Source of the DNA: DATGMB01 sp035293845
Lineage (GTDB): Bacteria; Acidobacteriota; Terriglobia; Bryobacterales; Bryobacteraceae
DNA length: 64,000 nt
Reading direction: 5' to 3'
Assembly (NCBI GenBank): GCA_035293845.1
Contig: DATGMB010000172.1
Location: 62,001-126,000 of the forward strand
The position numbers and the translations under genes are program-made. The notes under the pieces were generated by a model, which was not told where the DNA came from, made no database searches, and saw nothing but the letters and a program-made list of their open reading frames with translations. Positions 40,028 to 52,417 of this stretch are shown in pieces (position 1 is the first letter of the stretch; each line of letters starts with the position of its first letter).

Positions 40028-41455
40028 ATGATCGAGCAAAAAATCAACGGACGCCCAGATGCTCCACCGGCTGCGAACGGCGGGAGCAAGACGATTCCTG
40101 AATCGCTCAGGCAGCAGACCCGGCCCGCCGGCCGCTCGCAGTCTCCGCGCCGCCGCAGCTTCACCTGGGTGTGGCTTCTACTGCTGGGCGCGGCCGGCTT
40201 CATCGGCTTCCGCTCCTACCAGACCGTCCACCAGAAAAACGCGCAGGCCGCCACGGCTCAGGAGAAGAAGCTGGCCAACCGCTCGATTACGGTCTCCGCG
40301 ACGGCGGCACGGCGTGGGGACATTCCGATTTATCTGCGCGGCCTCGGCAATGTGGTGGCCTATAACACAGTCAACGTAAAGCCGCGCGTGGACGGCCCGA
40401 TTGTGCAGGTGAACTTCCGCGAAGGGCAGTACGTGCAGAAGGACCAGGTGCTGGTGGAGATCGATCCGCGTCCTTACCAGGCGGCGCTCGCCCAGGCCAA
40501 CGGCGCGCTGGCCCGCGACGAGGCGCTGGCCAACGATGCCAAAGTCAACCTCGCCCGTTACCAGAAGCTGTGGGATGAGCAGGTGATTGCCAAGCAGCAG
40601 CTCGATACGCAGGCCGCGCAGGTGGGCCAGTACAACGGCAACATCGAGGCAGACAAGGCGAGTATCGAAACCGCGCAGCTCAACCTGAGCTTCTGCAAAG
40701 TGCGCGCGCCGATCGCCGGCCGTATCGGCCTGCGCCAGGTGGATATCGGAAACATCGTGCACGCAAGCGACACCACCCCGCTCGCCGTGATCACGCAAGT
40801 GCAACCCATCGCGGTGCTGTTCACGATCCCCGCCGACCAGCTCCAGCCGGTGCTGGCCAAGCTGCGCGCCGGCGCGCGCCTGCCCGTCTTTGCCTACGAC
40901 CGCGCCGACGTCAGCCAGATCGCCGCCGGCACGCTCGAGACGGTCGATAACCAGATCGATCCCACCACCGGCACGTCGCGGCTGAAGGCGATCTTCCAGA
41001 ACGAGGACGGCGCATTGTTCCCGCAGCAGTTCGTCAACTGCCGCCTGCTGCTCGAAACCCGGCGCGGGGTGGTGCTGATCCCCTCGGCCGCGGTGCAGCT
41101 CGGGCCCCAGGGGTCCTACGTCTATGTGGTGAATGCCGATAGGACCGTCAGCATGCGGACCATCCAGCAGGGCGCGACGGAAGGCAGCGTGGTGCAGATC
41201 ACCAGCGGCCTCGCGCCGGGCGAACTCGTCGTCACGGATGGCCAGGACAAGCTGCAGGAAGGCAGCAAGGTGCAGGTTCGCACCGGCGCCGGGCCGGCCG
41301 CCAGGCCCGTGCAGCAGACCCAGGCGCTGCCGCCGGTTCCGCCGCCCAATCCGACCGCGGCGCCGCCCAAGGGAGCCGCGGCGCTGCTCAACGGCCGCGG
41401 CTCAGCAGGCAGCGCGGACCGCGGCGCCGGGCGGGGAAGGCGCGGCGCCCAATGA
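40028..41455 (+). CDS. mdtA: RND efflux periplasmic adaptor subunit (MdtA-like)
   Basis: 475 residues, longer than E. coli MdtA (415). One N-terminal membrane anchor (about 43-58, FTWVWLLLLGAAGFIGF) follows a Pro/Arg-rich cytoplasmic start. The biotinyl-lipoyl half-motif VNVKPRVDGPIVQVNFREGQYVQKDQVLVEIDPRPY and a hairpin and beta-barrel domain follow. The C-terminus is Pro/Ala-rich. It bridges the inner-membrane pump to an outer-membrane channel, not present in the window. Its stop overlaps the mdtB start. Confidence 0.92.
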   Translation: MIEQKINGRPDAPPAANGGSKTIPESLRQQTRPAGRSQSPRRRSFTWVWLLLLGAAGFIGFRSYQTVHQKNAQAATAQEKKLANRSITVSATAARRGDIPIYLRGLGNVVAYNTVNVKPRVDGPIVQVNFREGQYVQKDQVLVEIDPRPYQAALAQANGALARDEALANDAKVNLARYQKLWDEQVIAKQQLDTQAAQVGQYNGNIEADKASIETAQLNLSFCKVRAPIAGRIGLRQVDIGNIVHASDTTPLAVITQVQPIAVLFTIPADQLQPVLAKLRAGARLPVFAYDRADVSQIAAGTLETVDNQIDPTTGTSRLKAIFQNEDGALFPQQFVNCRLLLETRRGVVLIPSAAVQLGPQGSYVYVVNADRTVSMRTIQQGATEGSVVQITSGLAPGELVVTDGQDKLQEGSKVQVRTGAGPAARPVQQTQALPPVPPPNPTAAPPKGAAALLNGRGSAGSADRGAGRGRRGAQ

Positions 41456-44400
41456 GCCCGTCGCGGCCGTTTATTCTCCGGCCCGTCGCGACATCGCTGC
41501 TGATGGCGGGGATTCTGCTGGCGGGCTTCGTCGCCTACAAGCAGCTTCCGGTTTCCGCGCTGCCGGAAGTCGATTACCCGACTATTCAAGTCCAAACCTT
41601 CTATCCCGGCGCGAGCCCGGAGGTGATGGCATCCTCGGTCACGGCGCCGCTCGAGCGGCAGTTCGGGCAGGTGCCGGGACTGAAGCAGATGACCTCGATC
41701 AGCTCCTTCGGCAGCTCGACCATCGTGCTCCAGTTCGACCTGAACCTGAACGTCGACGTGGCCGAACAGCAGGTGCAGGCCTCCATCAACGCCGCGGGGA
41801 CTTACCTGCCGGCGAATCTCCCCAACCCGCCGATCTACAGCAAGAGCAACCCCGCCGATGCTCCGGTCCTCACGCTCGCGCTGACTTCGGACGCCATGCC
41901 GCTCACCAAGGTCGAGGACTTCGCCGATACCACGCTGGCGCAGAAGATCTCCCAGCTTCCCGGCGTGGGCCTGGTGACGATCGGCGGCGGGCAGCGGCCG
42001 GCGGTGCGCATCCAGGCCAATCCGGACGCCCTGGCCTCCTACGGCATGAGCCTCGACGACCTGCGCACCGCGCTCGGGCAGGCGAACGTCAACCAGGCCA
42101 AGGGCAACCTCGAAAACAGCCGCCAATCCTTCACCATCGGGGATAACGACCAGCTGACGTCGGCGGCGCAATACAGCAGCATCGTCATCGCCTACAAGAA
42201 CGGCCGCCCAATCCGACTTTCTGACGTGGCACAGGCGGTGGACGGCGCGGAAAACGTGCGGCAGGCCGCGTGGATGAACACCACGCCGGCGGTGGTCGTC
42301 AACATTCAGCGGCAGCCCGGCGCCAACATCATCAACGTCGTGGATAGCATCGAGCGGCTGCTGCCGCAGCTCAAGGCCACGCTGCCGCAGGCGGTGCACG
42401 TGCAGGTGCTGACCGACCGCACTACCACCATCCGCGCTTCGGTGGCGGACGTGCAGTTCGAGCTCATGCTCACCATCGCGCTGGTCGTGATGGTGATCTT
42501 TCTGTTCCTGCGCAGCCTCTCCGCGACCGTCATCCCGAGCATCGCCGTGCCTCTTTCGATCGTCGGCACGTTCGGCGTGATGTACCTGCTCGGCTACAGC
42601 CTGAACAACCTCACCCTGATGGCGCTTACGATTTCGACCGGCTTCGTGGTCGACGACGCCATCGTGATGATCGAGAACATCTCGCGCTTCATCGAAATGG
42701 GAGATTCGCCGCTGCAGGCAGCGCTGAAAGGCTCCGAGCAGATCGGCTTCACCATCGTTTCGCTGACGGTTTCGCTGATCGCAGTGCTGATTCCGCTGCT
42801 GTTCATGGGCGACATCGTGGGGCGGCTGTTCCGCGAATTCGCCATCACGCTGGCGGTCACGATCCTGGTCTCGGCATTCGTCTCCCTGACCCTGACCCCG
42901 ATGATGTCGGCGCTGCTGCTGCGGCACCGGCCCGCCGCGCAGCAGGGCTGGTTCTATCGCACTTCGGAGCGGTTCTTCGATCGGGCGATCGCATTCTACG
43001 GCCGCACCCTGGCGTTCGTGATGCGCTACCGCCGCACCACCCTGCTGGTGACGATCGCGACGCTGGCCGGCACGATTCTCCTCTATATCTACGTACCCAA
43101 GGGCTTCTTCCCGGTGCAGGACACCGGCGTGATCATGGGCGTCTCGCAGGCGCCCGAGACCGTCTCCTTCGATGCCATGGAGCAGCGGCAGGAGGCGCTC
43201 GCCAGAGTCATCCTGCAGGATCCGGCCGTCCAGTCGCTTTCTTCGTTCATCGGCATCGACGGCACGAACGCCACCATGAACAGCGGGCGCATTCAGATCA
43301 ACCTCAAGCCGCTCGATCAGCGCGACGCCAACGCCAGCGAGATCATCCGCCGCCTGGCGCCGAAGCTGGCTGCGGTAGACGGCATCACGCTCTACATGCA
43401 GCCGGTGCAGGACCTCAGCATCGACGCGCGGGTGGCGCGAACGCAGTTCCAATACAGCCTGGAGGACGCCAACGCCAGCGAGCTCGCCGACTGGGTGCCG
43501 CGCCTCATGGAGGCGCTGCAAAAGAGCCCGAAGCTCACCGATGTCGCAAGCGACATGCAGAACGGCGGCATGCGCGAGCTGCTCGCCATCGACCGCGACA
43601 GCGCCGCGCGCTTCGGCATCACGCCGCAGGCCATCGACGATACGCTCTACGACGCGTTCGGCCAGCGCCAGGTCTCGACCATCTTCACGCAGTTGAACCA
43701 GTATCACGTGGTGCTGGAGGCCTACCCGCGCCTGCAGCGCAACCCCGGCGACCTCGCCCACATCTTCGTCAAATCCGCCAACAACACGCAGGTGCCGCTG
43801 AGCGAGTTCGTGCATTTCGAAACCACGAACACGCCGCTCGTCATCAACCACCAGGGGCAGTTCCCCGTGGTGACGCTCTCGTTCAATCTCGCGCCCGGAG
43901 TTTCGCTGGGGCAGGCGGTCGACGTGATTCACCAGGCCGAGCAGCAGATCGGCTTTCCGGCAAGCATTCAGGCCAGCTTCCAGGGCACGGCGCAGGCCTT
44001 CCAGAATTCGCTGGCCAACGAGCCCATGCTGATCCTCGCCGCGCTGGTGACCGTGTACATCGTGCTCGGGGTGCTGTACGAGAGCTACATCCACCCGGTG
44101 ACGATCCTCTCCACGCTGCCCTCGGCGGGCGTCGGCGCGATCCTGGCGCTGCTCCTCACCGGGAACGATTTCAATGTGATTTCGCTGATCGGGATCATCC
44201 TGCTGATTGGCATCGTGAAGAAGAACGCGATCATGATGATCGATTTCGCGCTCGAAGCCGAGCGCGAGCAGGGCCATTCGCCCGAGGAATCCATCTACCA
44301 GGCCTGCCTGCTGCGTTTCCGCCCGATCATGATGACGACCATGGCGGCGCTGCTCGGCGGGCTGCCGCTCGCGTTCGGCGCGGGCACCGGCTCGGAGCTG

Positions 44401-44583
44401 CGGCGCCCGTTGGGCATCACGATCGTCGGCGGGTTGATCCTCAGCCAGATCCTGACGCTGTATACGACCCCCGTGGTCTACCTGTACTTCGACCGCCTGG
44501 CCCGGCGTCTTCGCGGCGCGCGCGAGCCCTACGGCGGGGCCTCTCCGCACGTACAGCCAGCCGGGCCGGTGGAGGAGATGTAA
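41452..44583 (+). CDS. mdtB: RND multidrug efflux permease (MdtB-like)
   Basis: 1043 residues, 12 membrane helices and two large periplasmic loops. HAE1-type RND features: N-terminal FILRPVATSLLMAGILLAG, TM4 proton-relay motif with the Asp pair in GFVVDDAIVMIENISR, TM10 Lys in IGIVKKNAIMMIDFALEAE. The MdtBC pair forms a heteromultimeric pump. Coupled to the adaptor by ATGA and 12 bp before the second permease. Confidence 0.95.
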   Translation: MSPSRPFILRPVATSLLMAGILLAGFVAYKQLPVSALPEVDYPTIQVQTFYPGASPEVMASSVTAPLERQFGQVPGLKQMTSISSFGSSTIVLQFDLNLNVDVAEQQVQASINAAGTYLPANLPNPPIYSKSNPADAPVLTLALTSDAMPLTKVEDFADTTLAQKISQLPGVGLVTIGGGQRPAVRIQANPDALASYGMSLDDLRTALGQANVNQAKGNLENSRQSFTIGDNDQLTSAAQYSSIVIAYKNGRPIRLSDVAQAVDGAENVRQAAWMNTTPAVVVNIQRQPGANIINVVDSIERLLPQLKATLPQAVHVQVLTDRTTTIRASVADVQFELMLTIALVVMVIFLFLRSLSATVIPSIAVPLSIVGTFGVMYLLGYSLNNLTLMALTISTGFVVDDAIVMIENISRFIEMGDSPLQAALKGSEQIGFTIVSLTVSLIAVLIPLLFMGDIVGRLFREFAITLAVTILVSAFVSLTLTPMMSALLLRHRPAAQQGWFYRTSERFFDRAIAFYGRTLAFVMRYRRTTLLVTIATLAGTILLYIYVPKGFFPVQDTGVIMGVSQAPETVSFDAMEQRQEALARVILQDPAVQSLSSFIGIDGTNATMNSGRIQINLKPLDQRDANASEIIRRLAPKLAAVDGITLYMQPVQDLSIDARVARTQFQYSLEDANASELADWVPRLMEALQKSPKLTDVASDMQNGGMRELLAIDRDSAARFGITPQAIDDTLYDAFGQRQVSTIFTQLNQYHVVLEAYPRLQRNPGDLAHIFVKSANNTQVPLSEFVHFETTNTPLVINHQGQFPVVTLSFNLAPGVSLGQAVDVIHQAEQQIGFPASIQASFQGTAQAFQNSLANEPMLILAALVTVYIVLGVLYESYIHPVTILSTLPSAGVGAILALLLTGNDFNVISLIGIILLIGIVKKNAIMMIDFALEAEREQGHSPEESIYQACLLRFRPIMMTTMAALLGGLPLAFGAGTGSELRRPLGITIVGGLILSQILTLYTTPVVYLYFDRLARRLRGAREPYGGASPHVQPAGPVEEM

Positions 44584-44595
44584 GGGCGGCCCACG

Positions 44596-47694
<3,099 letters not shown>

Positions 47695-47821
47695 AAGCAC
47701 TGTTTTGCACCCGGTCCGCCCGGCGCCAGCGCTCGCCATGATGCCGGGTGTCACGGTGACGTTCCAAAGCGGAGGCGTTGCGGATCATGTGCGTGCGTGA
47801 CGTTCCCGTGGCTCAGAGCAG

Positions 47822-47846
47822 AATTGCACAACCGTATTGTACAATT
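47822..47846. promoter_or_regulatory. Toxin-antitoxin operator overlapping -10
   Basis: Imperfect inverted repeat AATTGCACAA-CCGTA-TTGTACAATT (10-bp arms, one mismatch, 5-bp spacer). The right arm contains TACAAT (47840-47845), 6 nt before the GTG start at 47852. A repressor bound here would cover the -10, the usual layout for autoregulated Phd/VapB-type antitoxins. Confidence 0.6.
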
Positions 47847-47851
47847 AGGTC

Positions 47852-48070
47852 GTGAAGCAACTGAACGTCTCCGACTTCAGGGAACAATGCCTTTCTCTCC
47901 TCGACGAGCTTCCTCCGGACGGAGTGTTGGTGACCAAACGCGGACGCCCGGTTGCCCGAGTGCTGCCTGTTCGCGATAACGACGGTGACCTGATCGGGTC
48001 CCTCGCCGGCAAACTGCATATCAAGGGCGACATTTTCACAACGGGCGAGAAGTGGGATGCTGAATCTTGA
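47852..48070 (+). CDS. Antitoxin, Phd/YefM family (VapB role)
   Basis: 72 residues, GTG start. MKQLNVSDFREQCLSLLDEL and VLVTKRGRPVARVLPV are typical of the Phd/YefM antitoxin fold that binds DNA as a dimer and neutralises the toxin through its C-terminal tail. It overlaps the toxin gene by 14 bp, giving coupled translation. No Shine-Dalgarno, with a -10 element within the operator just upstream. Confidence 0.9.
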   Translation: MKQLNVSDFREQCLSLLDELPPDGVLVTKRGRPVARVLPVRDNDGDLIGSLAGKLHIKGDIFTTGEKWDAES

Positions 48071-48416
48071 TACCCATATTTTGCTGTTTGCGCTGGAGGG
48101 GAAGCTGCGGCCGCGGGAGCGTGCCGTTCTCGCCGGGGAGCGTTGGGGCATCTCCGACATTGTCCTGTGGGAGATTACCAAGCTCAGGCAGAATGGCCGA
48201 ATTGACCTGGGCCTGGACAGCCCCGTCCTCGCGCGGGCGGTCAAGCGCCTGGTGATCTGGCCTATTGACCAGAAGGTATGCCGGGCGATGCTGTCCCTTG
48301 ATTTTTCCAGCGACCCAGCCGATGAGTTGATCGCCGCCACCAGCCTGGCGCACGGCGTCCCGTTGCTGACCCGTGACCAGAAAATCCGCAAATCCAAGCT
48401 GCTGGCACTGGTTTGA
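48057..48416 (+). CDS. vapC: PIN-domain toxin (VapC family)
   Basis: 119 residues. PIN acidic residues Asp5 (MLNLDTH), Glu39 (VLWEI), Asp89 (DPADELIAAT) and Asp107 (LTRD) are all present, so the RNase site looks intact. VapC toxins cut tRNA or rRNA when released from the antitoxin. Convergent with the secreted protein gene at 48427, 10 bp away. Confidence 0.93.
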   Translation: MLNLDTHILLFALEGKLRPRERAVLAGERWGISDIVLWEITKLRQNGRIDLGLDSPVLARAVKRLVIWPIDQKVCRAMLSLDFSSDPADELIAATSLAHGVPLLTRDQKIRKSKLLALV

Positions 48417-48426
48417 CCGGGAATGC

Positions 48427-49023
48427 CTACTTCATCGTCCTTGCCCGCTCGAAATCGTCCTTCAGCTTGCCCGTAATCTTCTCCGCCACATCCGCGCTCG
48501 CGCCGCGGAACTTCGCGCCCTGGCTCTCCTGCACCGTGGCCCAGATCACATCCCCATCCTTATTCACCAGACGCACGGCCGCAATCGCCTCGTGCCGCCG
48601 GTCGGCCTCATGCATCGATTCGCTCTCGCCGGCGCCGATGCCGGCCGCAAAGCCGCGGCTGTCGCGGGTGGAGGTGGAGGCGCGGCCAATCCCGCCCGCG
48701 TAGGTATCGCTGCGCGTCGAGGCATTCGTATGAATGTTGATGCTATCGGACGAGTTGTGGACTTCCGTGAATACCAGGTCTTCGGCGCCGCCGCGGAGAA
48801 ACGTGTCGGCGCGCTGCTCGTTCTCCGTGACGATGAACAGGCCGCTCTCTTCGAGCGTGCTGATGAGGATCTCCCGCATCTGCGCGGCCGTTTCGCCGCC
48901 GGTCAGCCGGTCGACGTACACGCGCCGGATCGAGAGCAACTGGCGCAGCCCGGTCTCCACCGGCGCCAGCGGCTTCAGTATGGGGTCGCTGGCGGCAAGA
49001 ACCAGAAGTAAGAACGGCAGCAT
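48427..49023 (-). CDS. Secreted protein of unknown function
   Basis: 198 residues with a short signal peptide (LPFLLLVLAAS). YVDRLTGGETAAQMREILISTLEES followed by LFIVTENEQRADTFLRGGAED resembles small periplasmic proteins with an alpha/beta core that accompany outer-membrane complexes (CsgG-like nucleotide-free fold). The Ser/Thr-rich middle and IWATVQESQGAKFRGASADVAEKI end are unexplained. It is transcribed 3 bp after the neighbouring secreted protein, so they likely work together. Confidence 0.7.
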   Translation of the reverse strand: MLPFLLLVLAASDPILKPLAPVETGLRQLLSIRRVYVDRLTGGETAAQMREILISTLEESGLFIVTENEQRADTFLRGGAEDLVFTEVHNSSDSINIHTNASTRSDTYAGGIGRASTSTRDSRGFAAGIGAGESESMHEADRRHEAIAAVRLVNKDGDVIWATVQESQGAKFRGASADVAEKITGKLKDDFERARTMK

Positions 49024-49026
49024 CGT

Positions 49027-49473
49027 TTAACCCTTTCCCTTGCGGGCTTCGTCGTCCTGGTATTCGACACGGCGGCCGGTCCGGGCTTCGAGCGACGACA
49101 GAACCGTGCGGATATCGCCCTTTTCGACGCGGAACACCAGCGCCTGCTGGTTGCCATCGCGATCGACATAGCCGATCGTCACGAAGTGCTTGCGGGACTT
49201 GCTGAGGAGCAGCAGCGGCGAGATGAGCACCGCCTCGGCATATCGCCGGCTGACGCTCTGGCCGTATTCGATCGTGTTGATGCGCCGGTAGTCGATCCGC
49301 AGCTCGACCGGACCGCTGAAGAAGAAAAGGGCGTCGGGGCGCGTGAGGTCGAGGCGGGCGGAAGATTTCGCGGAGATGCCCGCGGCGGTTCCACCGATAT
49401 ACTGGGCCTTGATGCGGGCTTCCGCCGCGGCCAGCACCACCGCGAGGGCGAGCAGGGGCACGAGGGGTTTCAT
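49027..49473 (-). CDS. Secreted protein of unknown function
   Basis: 148 residues with a signal peptide (LVPLLALAVVLAAAEA). The rest is beta-rich (YIGGTAAGISAKSSARLDL; LFFFSGPVELRIDYRRINTIEYGQ; HFVTIGYVDRDGNQQALVFRV) and suggests a PH-like or similar strand-rich fold. Sequence resembles the internal part of the cytosolic unknown at 51871 (both have IxYxxIxxIEYG/ISFVR-like strands), but not enough to assign a family. First gene of a two-gene unit. Confidence 0.65.
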   Translation of the reverse strand: MKPLVPLLALAVVLAAAEARIKAQYIGGTAAGISAKSSARLDLTRPDALFFFSGPVELRIDYRRINTIEYGQSVSRRYAEAVLISPLLLLSKSRKHFVTIGYVDRDGNQQALVFRVEKGDIRTVLSSLEARTGRRVEYQDDEARKGKG

Positions 49474-49545
49474 GGGCGTCCGGGGATTAGTGCGGAGCGC
49501 GCGGGAAAAATCTCAGAAATTTTCGGGGCCCGGTCCGCCAGCCAA

Positions 49546-49713
49546 TCAGCAGCACTTCGCGCGCGCGTATTTGGCCGCCAGACGTTCCTCGCTGAAGCGG
49601 CGCCATTCCTCACGGGAATGCTCGCGGCCATGGGCCGCCAGATGGCGGGAGTAGGCGTTTTCGTCGCCAATTTCCCGCAGGATCGCCAATACCAGCCGTG
49701 CCAGCCGCCTCAT
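49546..49713 (-). CDS. YbdD/YjiX family protein, partner of CstA
   Basis: 55 residues. ENAYSRHLAAHGREHSREEWRRFSEERLAAKYARAKCC shows the YbdD/YjiX features: a histidine-rich helix and a C-terminal Cys-Cys end. In E. coli ybdD follows cstA, and the pair is needed for pyruvate uptake. Here the ATG overlaps the cstA stop (ATGA), which fixes the start. Confidence 0.88.
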   Translation of the reverse strand: MRRLARLVLAILREIGDENAYSRHLAAHGREHSREEWRRFSEERLAAKYARAKCC

Positions 49714-51746
49714 AACTCCTCCGGCCGCAACTGCGACGGCACGAACGGCGCTTCGTGGATTTCGGCTTCGACCGTACCCCGCAGGATGCCGGACCACACC
49801 CGCACCGAATCGGCCAGGACCACCGCGACTAACAGCAGCAGGATGCCGCAGACCACCGCATCGAGGTGGGCATTGAAGATTAACGTGGCGGTGGCCGCCG
49901 TCTGCGGTCCGGCCGAGAGCTTCCCCGCCTGCGCTAGGAAGCCGATCGCCGGAACCGGGGAGAAAATCTTCTGCCAGGCCGCGCTAAACGTCACAGTCAC
50001 CAGCCAGACCAGCGGCACGCAGGTGATCCACATGTAGCGGGCGCCGTGCATCTTCAGGATGATCGTCGTCGCCACACAGAGCGCGATCGCCGCCAGAAGC
50101 TGGTTGGCGATGCCGAACAGCGGCCACAGCGAGTTGATCCCGCCGAGCGGATCGCGGACGCCCTGCACCAGGAAGTAGCCCCAGCCGGCCACGATCGCGG
50201 CGCTGGTGATCAGGATTCCCGTCCACCCGCCGCGCCGCGAAACGCCGGTCGCGCTGCCCAGCAGGTCCTCGATCATGAACCGGCCGACGCGGGTGCCCGC
50301 GGCGATGATGGTCAGGATGAATAACGCCTCGAACATGATCGCGAAGTGGTACCAGAAGCCGAGAATTGCCGGCCCGCCACCGCTTTTCGCGAAAATATGG
50401 GCCATTCCCAGAGCAAGTGAGGGAGCTCCGCCGGTGCGGTAAAACAGCGTCTGCTCGCCGACATTTCGCGCCAGCTCGCTCATTTCCGCGGGGCTGACCG
50501 GGAAGCCCCACGAGGAGATCGTGGCCGTGGCCGCGGCCGGAGTCGCGCCGACCACTCCGGCAGGCGAATTCACGGCGAAATAGACTCCCGGCTGAAGCAC
50601 GCAGGCGGCGATCATCGCCATGATCGCGACGAAGCTTTCGAGCAGCATCGATCCGTAGCCGACCGGCCAGGCGTGCCATTCCTTAGCGATCATCTTGGGC
50701 GTCGTGCCCGAGGAGATCAGAGAATGAAAGCCCGAGATGGCGCCGCACGCGATGGTGATGAAGCAGAAAGGAAAGACTTTACCGGCAAAAATGGGCCCGG
50801 TGCCGTCGGTGAAGCGGGTGAAAGCCGGGAGCTGCAACTCGGGGCGCGCGAACAGGATGCCGATCGCGAGCATGAAAACCACGCCGAGCTTGACGAAAGT
50901 GCTCAGGTAATCGCGCGGAGCGAGAAACAGCCAGACAGGCAGCACACTCGCGAGATAGCCGTACACGATCACCGCGATGGCCAAGGCCATGGCGCCGAGC
51001 GTGAACACGGGCGCCCAGGACGCGGACTCCGCCACCCACTGCCCGCCGAAGATACTGGCGATCAGGAGCACGCAGCCGATGACCGAGCATTCCAGCACCT
51101 TGCCCGGCCGCAGATAGCGGAGATAAAGCCCCATGAACAGCGCGATCGGCATGGTGGCGGCGATCGTGAATGTGCCCCACGGGCTGCCGCGGAGGGCATT
51201 GACCACCACCAGCGCGACCACGGCGAGCAGGATCACCATGATGATCAGCACCGTGACCAGCGCGATGAAGCCGCCCACTTTGCCGATCTCCTCGCGCGCC
51301 ATCTGGCCGAGCGACTTGCCGTCGCGGCGCATCGAGGCGAAGAGAATCACGAAGTCCTGGACGGCCCCGCCCAGAACGGCGCCGATGATGATCCACAGCG
51401 TCCCCGGCAGGTAGCCGAATTGAGCCGCCAGCACCGGGCCAACGAGAGGCCCTGGGCCCGCTATGGCGGCGAAGTGATGTCCGAAGACGATCCATTTGTT
51501 CGTGGGCTCGAAATCGTGGCCGTTGCGGAGACGCTCGGCGGGGGTGGCCCGCTTGTCGTTGAGCGCCATGACGCGCGCGGAGATGAACTTGGCGTAAAAC
51601 CGGTAGCCGATCGCGTAAGTGCAGGCCGCGGCGAGGACCAGCCACATGCTGTTGATGTGCTCGCCGCGCAAAATCGCGATCGCGCCCAGGCAGACGGCAG
51701 CTCCGGCGGCCACGGCAGCCCAGAAGACATATCCCAGGAACTTCAT
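49710..51746 (-). CDS. cstA: Carbon starvation protein A (CstA/BtsT family transporter)
   Basis: 678 residues, about 15-18 membrane helices. TPAERLRNGHDFEPTNKWIVFGHHFAAIAGPGPLVGPVLAAQFGYLPG is the CstA signature, with later FCFITIACGAISGFHSLISSGTTPKMI. CstA-family proteins import peptides or pyruvate during carbon starvation. Coupled to the YbdD gene downstream. No LytS-type regulator nearby. Confidence 0.96.
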   Translation of the reverse strand: MKFLGYVFWAAVAAGAAVCLGAIAILRGEHINSMWLVLAAACTYAIGYRFYAKFISARVMALNDKRATPAERLRNGHDFEPTNKWIVFGHHFAAIAGPGPLVGPVLAAQFGYLPGTLWIIIGAVLGGAVQDFVILFASMRRDGKSLGQMAREEIGKVGGFIALVTVLIIMVILLAVVALVVVNALRGSPWGTFTIAATMPIALFMGLYLRYLRPGKVLECSVIGCVLLIASIFGGQWVAESASWAPVFTLGAMALAIAVIVYGYLASVLPVWLFLAPRDYLSTFVKLGVVFMLAIGILFARPELQLPAFTRFTDGTGPIFAGKVFPFCFITIACGAISGFHSLISSGTTPKMIAKEWHAWPVGYGSMLLESFVAIMAMIAACVLQPGVYFAVNSPAGVVGATPAAATATISSWGFPVSPAEMSELARNVGEQTLFYRTGGAPSLALGMAHIFAKSGGGPAILGFWYHFAIMFEALFILTIIAAGTRVGRFMIEDLLGSATGVSRRGGWTGILITSAAIVAGWGYFLVQGVRDPLGGINSLWPLFGIANQLLAAIALCVATTIILKMHGARYMWITCVPLVWLVTVTFSAAWQKIFSPVPAIGFLAQAGKLSAGPQTAATATLIFNAHLDAVVCGILLLLVAVVLADSVRVWSGILRGTVEAEIHEAPFVPSQLRPEEL

Positions 51747-51870
51747 GGGAGAGAGTATAGCGCCCTGAGGTGGTGCCGCCTACGACCTCCGCACGGTCCA
51801 GTTCGCCGCCCTGCCCTTGCGCCTCCAACCGGAGCCTCGGGTGGGCACTCCCGGCGCCCTGCCGCCGCGC

Positions 51871-52356
51871 CTACTCCTCGAACAGCCCGATCTGCTCCTT
51901 GCCCGCGGCCGGCTTCGCCTTCCGCCGGGTCAGCGGGCTGCCGATGACTCCAAGCACCTCCACGGAAGCCAGCGACGCGCGCGGGACGAACACGCGCTGC
52001 TGATTACCGTAGGAATCGGGCGGAACTACCGTGAAGCCGTGAGGATCGAGCAGCAGGAGGTTGTTCGGAAGCACGCCCTCCATGAAATCGCCGTCCCGGA
52101 AGCCGAGGCGGACCCAGAGGCCTTCCATTTTGGGCCGGTTTTGGAAGACCAGCCGCTCGGGGGCGGCTGTCCCGCCGAAATCGCGGACGAACGAGATGGA
52201 CTTGATCTCCGGGTACGGTACGGTCGTGACGTTGCCCTCGGCGGAAAGCAGTTCCACACCGGTAAGTTGCTGAAAAGAAATTGGGTTTACATAACCCGAC
52301 AGGGGCTCCCGGTCGTAGCGGCGAACGATCGCCTTTTTGGTGGTGGAGCCGGCCAA
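51871..52356 (-). CDS. Conserved unknown protein (strand-rich, cytosolic)
   Basis: 161 residues from TTG at 52356, chosen because AGAGG (52366-52362) lies 5 nt upstream and TATAAA (52371-52366) overlaps it. The N-terminus AGSTTKKAIVRRYDREPLSGYVNPISFQQ is the usual beginning of this family as I remember it. LTGVELLSAEGNVTTVPYPEIKSISFVRDF and WVRLGFRDGDFMEGVLPNNLLLL suggest two repeated SH3- or PilZ-like beta modules. Function unknown. It diverges from xerD across 61 bp. Confidence 0.75.
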   Translation of the reverse strand: MAGSTTKKAIVRRYDREPLSGYVNPISFQQLTGVELLSAEGNVTTVPYPEIKSISFVRDFGGTAAPERLVFQNRPKMEGLWVRLGFRDGDFMEGVLPNNLLLLDPHGFTVVPPDSYGNQQRVFVPRASLASVEVLGVIGSPLTRRKAKPAAGKEQIGLFEE

Positions 52357-52361
52357 GGTTA

Positions 52362-52371
52362 CCTCTTTATA
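52362..52371 (-). promoter_or_regulatory. -10 and Shine-Dalgarno of the unknown gene at 51871
   Basis: TATAAA (52371-52366) overlaps AGAGG (52366-52362), followed by 5 nt and TTG. Transcription and ribosome binding would be almost superimposed, so the -10 call is doubtful, but the Shine-Dalgarno supports the TTG. Confidence 0.4.
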
Positions 52372-52404
52372 TCGGGTATGTTTCAAACATTTCCGCGAGT
52401 ATTG

Positions 52405-52410
52405 TATCAT
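52405..52410 (+). promoter_or_regulatory. -10 element TATCAT of xerD, leaderless arrangement
   Basis: TATCAT lies 7 nt before the ATG at 52418. TTCAAA (52382-52387) at 17 bp gives a four-of-six -35 match. No Shine-Dalgarno. Best supported of the leaderless candidates. Confidence 0.55.
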
Positions 52411-52417
52411 TGGCACG

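Noticed and set aside
47751..47761. GTCACGGTGAC palindrome after mdtC
   Set aside because: A 5-bp-arm palindrome is expected by chance at this length, and it has no partner copy nearby.
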